From positions 29,181,288 through 29,245,287 of the forward strand of contig OX637288.1 of the NCBI GenBank assembly GCA_951799445.1: a DNA stretch of 64,000 nt, read 5' to 3'. The stretch comes from Pseudisothecium myosuroides. Taxonomy: Eukaryota; Streptophyta; Bryopsida; Hypnales; Lembophyllaceae. This document shows, piece by piece, positions 54,783 through 64,000 of this stretch. The first letter of the stretch is position 1, and each line of letters opens with the position of its first letter. The notes below the pieces were generated by a model. That model ran no database searches and had not been told where the DNA came from. It saw only the letters and a program-made list of their open reading frames with translations. The position numbers and the translations under genes were made by a program.

Positions 54783-55635
54783 AATAACTATCATGACTTT
54801 TGTCATCTGAAATGTAAAAATTATACCTCATCAGAATCTTTGTACTAGAATCAAAAGGGTTTGGATTGGGGTTCCGAATCCAAGAAATTTGAACTAAAAT
54901 GGAAACCTGATAGCTGTGCCAATGCATTGATTGGACTTCGTTTTGAACCTCAAAACTGTAATTCTTTGCAAAATCAATCACAGAGACAATACCATCTTCT
55001 GGTATATTTTCTAAGCTCTTTTTGAACTGTGCATCTTCCTACTTGGCTACAAAATTATGTTGGACGAAAAACTGCAACTTAGGCTTCAAGTACTCTAGAA
55101 ATTCAACAGATGAAGTAGTCTTATAAGTAAGACAAAGTTTCTTCCTTTCCATTCCCCTTTTAGTTAAGATTTCTTTCATTTCAAATCTCTTCCAGGAGAC
55201 CAAAAAAGGAGACAAACCATCTTCCTCAGCAGGACACACTGGAAAGTAATCTACACCACAATTTTCACACTCACTGTACAAGCAATCTCTAGCATGCCAT
55301 TGGTCAAACTCACCTTTGGGACACACAATAGATTCCCACAAGGCTGTGGTTCCAAGATACGTCATATTCTTACCATAGCAACCAGTCCCAGTTGCTGTAG
55401 CAGTTGCACATACCTCATCACAATCGCAATTACAGGTACTGGTCGAGTGGATCCCAGACCGCAGCCTCATGTAGTTCAGACCTTGAAGCAACTCTTGGAA
55501 TTCCACGTGATATATGCAGCAACAGACATTCCGCTCCTTCATACGCTTCACCCAAAAAGGCCGTAGCAGGTCAAAAGATCTCTTCCCAACGATCACCAGA
55601 GGACGTGCTTTTTGAAACCTCAAGAAGAATTCCAT
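54783..55635 (-). pseudogene. Transposase-like gene, exon 2, 5' part
   Basis: Begins at a good acceptor (TTGTTTGCAG then ATGGAATTC at 55635). It encodes RPFWVKRMKERNVCCCIYHVEF, a Cys-rich section (CNCDCDEVC and CSECENCG-like residues), VCPKGEF, HNFVAK, then DFAKNYSFEVQNEVQSMHW and DDKSHDSY. This order (Cys-rich, hNF, DFAxNY, HW, SDxxxHD) is that of the same transposase-like family. An in-frame TAG after HNFVAK (near 55040; probably TGG or CAG originally) breaks it. The frame then runs to 54783, where LTR4 enters. Confidence 0.65.
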
Positions 55636-56788
55636 CTGCAAACAATAGTAGAACAGCAAAGGTGAATTGCTGGGCCGCCCAATAGCACACCAGCTTGATA
55701 CGGCAAACAAAACCAATTAATACACAGGTCGACCCTGAACACGCCCAATACACCTCAAAATCAGACCAATTGTTCACAAAGTGCACCCTGAACCTGCCCA
55801 AAACCTGTCCAGTATTCCACAAAGTAATCCTTTTGCCCAAGAAGTTGGTGACAACTCAAAGGATTGACCCAAATCCGTCCAATATCCCATCCTCAATCCG
55901 GAACTTGTCCTTTTTGGATCCTAAACACACCCAATATCACATGCTGGTCCCTAAATCCCATCCTCAACCCGCCACTTTTCCTTTTGGGACCCTAAACACA
56001 CCTAATATCACATGCTGGTCCCTAAATACCATCCTCAACCCGCCACTTGTCTTTTTTGGACCCTAAACACACCCAATATCACATGCTAGTCCCTAAACTT
56101 GCACACTTCATCACCAAAGAGCCCTAAACAAGACCAGTATCCCACCTTAGACCCTGAAACCGGTCGTTTAATCACAAAAAGGAACAAAAGACGCCCCAAA
56201 GCCCACAGTAGATCCTGAAATTTGCTATTCGGTCATACACTAAACCTTGAACCGGCCTGGTATCTTAGAAAGTAGACTCATTTAGTATCTTTTAATCACA
56301 AAGAGGACCTTCAACCCTAAAACCCACAGTAGACCCTGGAATTTGTCATTTGGTCACACACTAAACCCTAAACCCCCGAATCTTACAAAGTAGACCCATT
56401 GAATATTCCAGGCTTGAAAACATCCATGAAATACAATATGAATCTTTGGAATAAGCAAAGAGACTTACAATAGAATGATGTAGAACTAGAAATGAAAACT
56501 GTACTCCACTAAATACAACCTTAGATGCAGAAAGAAGCCAAATTCCCAATCACTACAGCATTCAATTCGAAAAACTTTGAAGACTGTATACCACTAACCT
56601 AATAGCAAATGCAGAAGAACAACCAGCATGAAAGAATCCCCGCAATTTCCACCGCACGCCATTGATGCAATCAACAACACAGAAAAGGAGGAAGTTAATA
56701 CCACGATGCAAGTTACCCTAAACCCTAACCCGCCTGGTATTGCTATCAACTTCACGAAATGAAACCAAACACAGGAGAGGTGAATAAC
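55636..56788 (-). other. Intron of the transposase-like gene (1153 bp) with 71-bp tandem repeats
   Basis: Donor GTTATT after CAG at 56789 and acceptor TTGTTTGCAG before 55635, phase 0. Within it 55911-56100 holds about 2.5 units of a 71-bp repeat (CCTAAACACACCCAATATCA...CATGCTGGTCCC), with more degenerate units out to about 56400. A short CCCTAAACCCTAACCC run at about 56713 is telomere-like but only two repeats long. Confidence 0.6.
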
Positions 56789-57199
56789 CTGAGGTTCCAT
56801 CAAGTACTGCGTTGGCTTCGTGTCAATGGCACCATCAACTAATCTCTTCCGAACCACTTCCTTTCTATTTGGACTGTTGCGAGTCTCACAAGCCCACCAC
56901 AGCAGAACTATTGTCTTTGTTTCTTCACTGAGAACATCTGACCTTTGTTTTCTGATAGACAGGGTCCATTTGAACATTCCGCTTGCTTCCATAACCTTCC
57001 TACGAGCTCTTGCTAGTGCTATATTTCGTGGATGGACTTCTAAGACCCTAGTTTGGCCGCGCAAGGATGAACTGGAGCTTCCACTAACAACTGCAGTAAG
57101 TATGGCATGTTTTGTGCCCAATTGTGCAGCCGTTCTGGCAGCTTTGACCTCAGAAAGAGATTGCTTTAAAGGGTACACATGAAGTAATAGGAGCCACAA
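56789..57199 (-). pseudogene. Transposase-like gene, 5' exon
   Basis: Open frame from at most 57199. It contains a Ser-rich part, ARARRKVMEASGMF, then WWACETRNSPNRKEVVRKRL and TQYLMEPQ, ending at CAG before the donor. The segment TR-SPN-K-V-R followed by YLxE-Q is what precedes the Cys-rich part in this protein family, so it joins exon 2 in phase. The true start is uncertain: the first Met is followed by a hydrophobic run (WLLLLHVYPL) and another upstream exon is possible. Confidence 0.55.
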
Positions 57200-58898
57200 A
57201 AGGTGTCACACTTCCTTTTTTTGAGCTTTGATTGTGAATAATTTTAATTGATTCTTGGATATTTAAAAAAAAATTACACTAATGTATTCAATATTGTATG
57301 TAAATTCTTGAAGATGAATTACATCCATGTATAGAAATATATATGTATTCAAAAAGGACCAAAATGTGGGTGTCACGCTTGCTTTTTGTGCTAAATAGTG
57401 CTAAATTGGATGAATACTGTGACGTTTTGGATGAATACGCGAGGTCAGTGTAATTTTTGGAAAGGTCAGTATTTTTCACCAAGGTCAGTGTAATTTTTGG
57501 AAAATGGTAGTTTTTTGATGAAATTGAGGATGATAAAAAAAGATTGGATCATTTGGGTTAATTATATACATGATGAACTCTAGTCTTCAATTAAAAAATC
57601 TGATCCTAAAAACACATTACACAATTGTAAAATATAAATTAAATTGTATTGCCCTATTCAACAAATATTTTAAATGCAAAGGCATTAAGATATAACAATG
57701 GTTCATATTGCAACCTATATTCTTTCTACAACTGCTAATGCAATCTCATGCTCTCAATTCCAAAAAAAATTTAAGTATTGTGAGAACCAACATCATTTGC
57801 ATGTTTTTAAATTGTTGATATTTTAAATTTTATAAATGTCAAATTACTTCAATTGTTGTTTACAACAATCCAAAATGATGTATACCAACATGCCAAGGCA
57901 GAAAAAGTTTTTTCGGAGTTCTAAGAAAAAATTGACAAAAGATAAAGTAATTCCAAATTTTAGATATGGTGAATAAAACCAAATTTTAGACATGGCTAAT
58001 TTTGAAATTAATTTTCTTTCAAATCACAACTAATTTTACCTTCAAACTTCCATGGATAATGTGTAGTATGTTGCATTCTACAACTTTTGTATATCCTTTT
58101 TTGGACTTTGTCCATTGATACTTATGGTATGGTTGTTTGGATGAAAATATTTCAGTTTGTACTCAGTTTTGTTAGTGGTTGTAGATATAATTGTCGATTG
58201 CACAAATTGTTTTCATGGTGACACTTTGTATCTCATGTAAACTAATTGTTTTCAAACTTGATCAACCAATTAAATTTAGGAAATCATATTAAATTTTAGC
58301 TCCAATAATTTTTTTGTATATTTGGAATTGTCAATCAAAAGTTATGGACAAATTTCATAGGAGGTTTGGAAAAGCATCGTCATGCGTTGTCTTTATACTT
58401 GTCTATAACTTTCTACAGAGAGTCCAATTGACAAAGGGATTTTGGAGGTAAAAGTTAACTTGAATTCATACATTTTTTCTATTGAATACATTTTGAAAAA
58501 AATTGATTTACAATAGTTAGGTGTAATTGCAAATGTGAATACAATTACTACATTTTTTTTGAGTAGTCAAGCATTTTTTGTATCTAAAAAAACATTGGCC
58601 AGAGTGGATTTAGGAACGTGTGAAGAGTGTGAGATTGATGGAAGTGAGGTTCATGGAGCCTTACTCATGTTGTTATGCTTGTAGCATCTCAAATTACATC
58701 TCAAAAATTCCCTTAATTTATCATTGTTACATAAATGACATTCATGTTACATTTGGCGATGAACTTCAATACCACATTAGATGCGGCTTTCATACAAACT
58801 TCATATGGTTTAAGAATCAAATCTTCAAAGAAGTTACAATTTAAAGAAGCTAGTTTGAATGCTTTTGCTTTTCAACAATATCGAAGAATAAAACAAGT
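57200..58898. other. AT-rich region, nothing recognised
   Basis: No supported gene. Short chance frames only (for example 58620-58844). No clear element borders. Confidence 0.4.
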
Positions 58899-58902
58899 TT
58901 AA

Positions 58903-59759
58903 TCCCTAAAGTTCCATGACTATGTTTTCATCCAAAACGTTCCAAAATTGCCATATCTAATACAAGTACCAAATTTTGGAAAAAAAATAGATTGCAAGAT
59001 ATTAGCATTTGAATTGATAAAATCCCTTTTTGGGGCCCTAAGAAAAACCGGGAAGCTGCACTTAACAAGGTCATATTTGTATGAAAAAATGTCCAAAATG
59101 GTGGTTATTCTTTTAAATCATTTTCCAACTTAAGTTGGCTACATGCTTAAAAAATTTTAGAATATTTGAAATTGTACAACATATAGGAAAAAAATAGTAA
59201 GTAAGAAGAAGTAGAGAATGATTCAAAATGCAAAATTGTTAAGAATTTAATTATGGAATTGAAAAATGCCAATCCCAATGGTTGTAATTTTGTAATAAAC
59301 AATCTACATCCTGTGATTTAATTTTTTTCAAAAATATTGAAAATTGAGTTAAATAAACAACTTCAAAGTTTATTTAACAATCTAAAATCTATGACTGCCT
59401 GCAAACTAAAACTCTCGCTAAAATTCCTCATAACTTTTGACTCATTGATCAAAATAGAATGATTCAAACTATTATGCACATATATAAATCTAAACAACCA
59501 ATTTTAAATTATTGTTTTCAAAAAAAGTAATTTTTTTAATCTGCCGGACTGCTTAGTTACAAAAGAAAGTAACATATTACTATATTAGGCCATACCTTTT
59601 GACTTATACTTCCAAATGTCATCAAATTTAGTGCATATAAAAGATATTCCTTGTCCACAACTTTGTTAAAACTTTAGCCCAAAATATGCAAATCTCCAAT
59701 CACACATAAATGCCCAAAATTTCTATGTTGCCGAAAAACGCATGTTGGTCCTCTAGGAG
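58903..59759 (+). mobile_element. TTAA-flanked element P4 (piggyBac-like MITE)
   Basis: 857 bp between TTAA at 58899-58902 and 59760-59763. Left end TCCCTAAAGTTCCATGACTATG-like, right end inward CTCCTAGAGGACCAACATGC. It is homologous to P3 (23473-24401) in the same orientation along nearly its whole length. No ORF. Confidence 0.65.
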
Positions 59760-59763
59760 TTAA

Positions 59764-60944
59764 AGATTTGTAAAATTGTAATTTTTTGGGAGTTATTATA
59801 ACATTAAAAATTCATTATAATTTGAAATCATATGAAGTTTATATGAAAGTGCGATATTATAGTGAAAGTTGTATCAATATCATATAAAAATCACAAAAGA
59901 TATTTATTTTTAAGATATAAAATGCACATATCAATTATGAACCTTCAACCCAATTACATCTTTATCTACATTAATTCAACATTTCAGTCCCTAATATGTT
60001 GAAATATTGGGCAAATGCAAATACAAACACAATTAGATTGAGGATACAAATTGGATTTGCGTACCTTTCTTCATTCCTGTAGGGTAGATACCAATTTCTT
60101 TAGGTTGGTCACTTTGGAAATCAAGTTGTAGTTGCATTGTGCAAATTTATTTTAGGTCAGCATTATTGTAATCAATGGATCTCACAATAGTGGTTCTAAG
60201 AGCCTTCTTCAAAAGGGCAAGGATATGGAGCTCCCCTCCACATGTTTACTTTGGAAAAAACACAAAAATTAATTATTTACCACTAATGATAAAATTTGAA
60301 AATCTTAAATTCATGTTTTGAATTAACCAAGAGACAATTTGTCAACTACTTTAATTTCATCAATTAAATTTATATTGGCAAGGGTTTATTTGGATTTGAA
60401 TATACAGCTTAAATCAGTGGCATTGTCAGCATTGTCAGGAAGAGAAACAAAATAAATCAAAATTATTAATGAATAAAATGAAAAATTGTGTGTTCGTGTT
60501 TGTTGTGTGCTACGTTTCTTCCTTTGTTGGCACCGATGGATTCTTTTTAACCCTTGAACAACGCGGCGGACATTTTGAGGCCAATGAATGACAAGAGAAT
60601 CTCCTGTGTAGGACAGAAGTGCAACTATTCATCCTCCAAATTTTGTGGGGAAAGGGAAGATAATCTATAGTAGCTTGACTTCCAATGAGTGTTTTTGCAT
60701 TATTTTAATCCAACAATCCACATGGTGACAAAACAGATGATTTCTGCGGTTATGAGCCCGTCGTTTAAGGATTAAAGATAAATAATAAATAAAAATCAAT
60801 ATCTGTTACATGCAACACAATTGGCACGTTTGCTAAGCGACACAGTCATCGACACGCTTGCCAAACAATATGAAGCCTTAGTTTTTAGTAGTACAAATTA
60901 CTAGTGACATGGAATGTAGTAATTGTTGAGAATACCTCTAATGT
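59764..60944. other. AT-rich region, nothing recognised
   Basis: No supported gene, repeat or element end in about 1.2 kb. Confidence 0.4.
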
Positions 60945-60947
60945 TAA

Positions 60948-61386
60948 GAGCATCTGCAGTGGTGTCTCGGTAGACAGTCCCTGCATTGGCAAACGCAGGG
61001 GCATTCCACAAGGCTTGCATAATGCCAGGTTGTTTTTAAAACATATTGGTCCAATGGTGTCTCGTCAATCCAAACGTCAAATGGACTTTTTCGTATTAAA
61101 AAAAAAAATAAAGAAAAGAATCTCCATTAAAAAAAGACTTTCCATGGAAACAAGGGAATATTGAATTGATTGACATGCTTTACAATGCGAAAAAGGATTG
61201 ACAACCATAATTATTTCTACTAGGAGCCACCTCGTGGGCCCTTCATATTTTGGAAATTTGTCGAATCTAGGGGTTCACATACGGAGACCGCGGAAGTGCC
61301 GAGACCCATAACGGTTGCAATGGGGCGCATATTTTATTCCAAATCACTTGGCACTCGGCAAAGTGCCGATACCACTGCAGATGCTC
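60948..61386. mobile_element. PIF/Harbinger-type MITE, 439 bp
   Basis: TIRs GAGCATCTGCAGTGGTGTC and inward GAGCATCTGCAGTGGTATC, flanked by TAA (60945-60947 and 61387-61389). GAGCATCT termini with a 3-bp TAA/TTA target are the plant Tourist/Harbinger signature. Internal motifs TCGGTAGAC and GCACTCGGCAAAGTGCCGA give extra secondary structure. No coding sequence. Confidence 0.75.
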
Positions 61387-61523
61387 TAACATCATTGATT
61401 GTCAACCTGGACACTATTTGTCGCACCAAATGAGAATTATTAGAGTGAATCCGATATAGGGTAAGAAACACTAAATATTATTATTTTATTATCAGTGTAC
61501 TTTGGACCACCCGTGAGCAAGTA

Positions 61524-61707
61524 CAATAGAACCTCTCTAAGTCGATCCCCTCTAAGTCAATAAAAAGCTGTCAGGAAGTATTTATTATTGGTCCCAGCTG
61601 AACAGTATGAACCACACATGAACATGATGACCCTCCCTAATGTAATAACCTCTCTAACTCAATGTGTCAGACCGGCCCAACTTTATTGACTTAGAGAGGT
61701 TCTACTG
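61524..61707 (-). mobile_element. pogo/Tc1-mariner-like MITE, 184 bp, copy 2
   Basis: Ends CAATAGAACCTCTCTAAGTC and inward CAGTAGAACCTCTCTAAGTC, with TA on both sides (61522-61523 and 61708-61709). It is the inverted counterpart of 21878-22061 and exactly the same length. Confidence 0.75.
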
Positions 61708-61709
61708 TA

Positions 61710-64000
61710 GTTGCTGGATATTAAACGACCTGGTTGGATTTTGATGCACAAGTATGATTGTCGGGTAGTCCTTGCTACGGAGATTTCCAAAGGACGACAC
61801 AGGTTCTGGGTCAAAGATTAACCCTAATTTGTCAGGATTCCAGATCCTGGACACCAGAATTTGGGTGCTTGAAGAAATTAGGGTTGAACAAAGGTCCGGA
61901 CCGAACATGCGCTCTTCTCTGGGATGCGAGATCGGAGAACTTCAGTTGCTATGGCAACCAAGAATGTGGAAGAATGTGGAAGAATGGTGGCGGTGGTACC
62001 TCAAATCGTGACTGCTCTCCGACTTGGTGCCCGTTCCAATTCGCCTGCAATTTGCATTAACTTCCCAATTTTGAGGTCTGACGATCTACTTCGAGTATTG
62101 CATCCACAGTGCGCACTTGGCGCAATGGCGATTGTTCCAGGATCTCCGTCTGACTTGCTCTTTGGAGCCCTTTATCGATCACCAATGTTGCTTACTAACG
62201 GACGCACTGGCGATGGTGGAGAGTTTCATTATCTTTCGCTGGATGTGCGTGCGAGATTATGACTTTGGTAACGCCGTGGTGACCATGGCGAATTGGCGAG
62301 CAGCGTGTGAACCTTTTTTCTATCGGAAGGAGGATCTGCATTTGCAGAGATCATACCGCCCCTCGACACTGCTTGACTCACCCGATTGTCCGCTGGCAGC
62401 CGTTTCCTTCTCCTCAGTCGAACTGCACCATATATTGTAGCACGTTCGACCTCTGTTGTTGCAGCGGGCGCGACGCGTATGAAGCTGGCTTCGGGAGGGC
62501 ATTGAATACGAATTATCAGGCGGCGAGGGGTAGTTGTCGATAGCCGATGGAGAGGGCGTCTGGCCGAAGCGGGTGCATTGCGAACTCTTTGCCGGCTGGA
62601 CGTTGCGGCTAGTTTTCTCCCCGGCGTGCCTGTTTCGCCGAACTCTGGGAAAGCCAAGCTTGGAGTGTGGGTTGGATCGACCCCTGATTCTCATCTGGCT
62701 GTTCGGATCGGAAGGGTACTCTTGTGCGTTGCGAGCTGTAGTACGCCGATGCAGGGTGTGATCATGGTCGTCTGTAGGTGACATTCTTCGTTGACACATC
62801 TTGAGGAGCAGGCAAGTACATCATCGAGAATCTAAATTCCATTGCAGATTTTGATTCCATGGAGATTTCATGTATTGTTAGGGCTTTGAATCGGGAAATT
62901 AAAGAAGGTTCGTTGGGAGCCAACTGTGTGCATTATGTCAGCCCTGTTCGGGACTCAAATGGTTTTATCGTGTCCTGATTTTGACTGAGAGCCTGAAGGG
63001 CATTTCTGTTGCTAACCTTGACGAACATAAGAGACTCTGTGTGGCCGGTAGGTTTTCCCAATTGCACGTTTCGAGATCACGGGCCTACGACCCTCATAGT
63101 TTTCTGCCTGCCGTTTTAGTGCGATTATGGTTTGGTCTTAGTTGAAGTCATTTCTAAGGGTACGTGGTTGTGTGCGAGAGCAGGATTTGGAGGTGGTAAA
63201 GCTACATGATGATGAGCTAATTAGCGCCATGAAGTAAACTTTCTTTTGCATGACTTTCTGCAATTTCTGACATACTGCACTGAAACCGATTATTGCTCCA
63301 GAATGCTGGTGTGAAAGATGCTGTTATTAATTCCCTGTCCATCCGTATTTGGGAAACTTTAGGAACCGTCTCTTGCTGCGGGTAACTAGTGGGCTACGTT
63401 GGTGATGAGTACTTGGAGTCCGCAGTGGAGGAGAGGGGATTGGATCAGTGGCTGGATGTGTTTCACATGATTTTGAGAACCTTGGTGTTGTGAAATTGGT
63501 TCTTTTGATTTTAAGGACGATTGGGTTTGGAGCTTGTGTTGCGGAGACACAAGCAGAAGAGAGGCAGAAGTTGCAACAGCGGGGGAATGGAGACTCCAGA
63601 TTGGTAGGGTTCTCTCCTGGTCATTCTTCACAGGTTTCTACGACCTTCCTAGTTTATGATCTCCGACCTGTGAAGCACGAATGTGTGGTATCGTGGCAGT
63701 GATTGGTGGCGCTGAATACACTACTGGCGGTGTTGCATGCAGATAGTCAATTGTAGTTTTCCAGTACAGCCAGCACATAGTGCGTTTCCAGTAGCCTACA
63801 TAGCTTGCGGTGAGTGCTTATGTATAGAGTCAGAAGTATTGTATTGTGGCTCATTCAATTCATGCAGATTCAGCGATGTATGCAAAACTTTTGTGGTCAA
63901 TTCCAGAAGAATGTAAGGAGCCATTCTAATTTTAAACAATGCCATTGCAGAAGCATGCAAGATGAGATAACAGTTCAATTGCATATAGTTGTAAGGCTAA
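61710..64000. other. GC-richer end of window, unassigned
   Basis: Composition changes here: 61900-62800 is clearly richer in G+C than the AT-rich DNA before it, with several overlapping open frames on both strands. One candidate, on the plus strand from an ATG inside the 61924-62262 frame (MATKNVEECGRMV...), has even codon usage but matches nothing I recognise. It could be the 5' region of a host gene or an unrecognised element. From about 62800 to the end I see no supported feature. Confidence 0.25.

Noticed and set aside
56708..56730. Telomeric repeat CCCTAAA
   Set aside because: Only about two units inside an intron; not evidence of a telomere or fusion.
61924..62440. Possible F-box-like or other host protein
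   Set aside because: No motif could be aligned with confidence and several overlapping frames are equally open; left as unassigned sequence.

Overview
This window is eukaryotic nuclear DNA, almost certainly from a streptophyte (land plant or charophyte alga) with a large, repeat-rich genome. The evidence is a Ty3/gypsy element of the OTA (Athila/Tat-like) type with a tRNA-Asp primer-binding site, GT-AG introns, plant-type MITEs and very large LTRs. I cannot name the species. No bacterial features, tRNAs, rRNAs or CRISPR arrays were seen. Nearly everything recognisable is mobile DNA inserted into other mobile DNA; no confident ordinary host gene was found.

Four LTR families are defined here and used as working names. 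LTR2: about 5.0 kb, starts TGTGAGCTCCC and ends GCGCCCACA. LTR4: 4.3 kb, a diverged relative of LTR2. LTR1: 3.5 kb, starts TGTCGCA and ends TGCGACA. LTR3: 3.5 kb, the paired LTRs of the gypsy element. LTR1 and LTR3 carry inside the LTR a long ORF for a homologous acidic coiled-coil protein. LTR2 and LTR4 carry inside the LTR a 21-codon start exon followed by a splice donor.

Layout. 1-1760: LTR2 (-), cut by the window edge, head to head with LTR2 (+) 1761-10072, which a solo LTR1 (2887-6365, TSD GGATG) splits. 10073-14298: a third, 5'-truncated LTR2. 14299-15312 and 18815-18960: old gypsy integrase remnant split by a solo LTR1 in minus orientation (15313-18809, TSD AGGGC). 18961-24405: AT-rich DNA with several MITEs, including three TTAA-flanked units of one family. 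24406-26965: piggyBac-like element remnant with an open 491-codon transposase. 26966-44919: one gypsy element of about 13.0 kb (5' LTR, PBS, gag, pol, PPT, 3' LTR), whose integrase is split by a solo LTR2 (35383-40344, TSD TGGAG). 44920-45164: orphan fragment. 45165-48650: solo LTR1 whose 589-codon ORF is intact. 48919-49083: palindromic CACTA MITE. 49434-57199 (-): a broken transposase-like gene with a clear intron, split by solo LTR4 (50511-54782). 57200-64000: AT-rich DNA with a TTAA element, a Harbinger-type MITE, a pogo-type MITE and an unassigned GC-richer end.

How the parts work together. The gypsy element would make an RNA whose terminal repeat (R) contains the extra ORF, followed by gag, then a TGA in a CAR-YYA readthrough context, then pol in the same frame. 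Its coding parts hold several stop codons, and both LTRs share the same lesions, so it was probably copied with help in trans. Solo LTRs formed by LTR-LTR recombination retain promoter and ORF, so the intact LTR1 copy is a stand-alone transcription unit.
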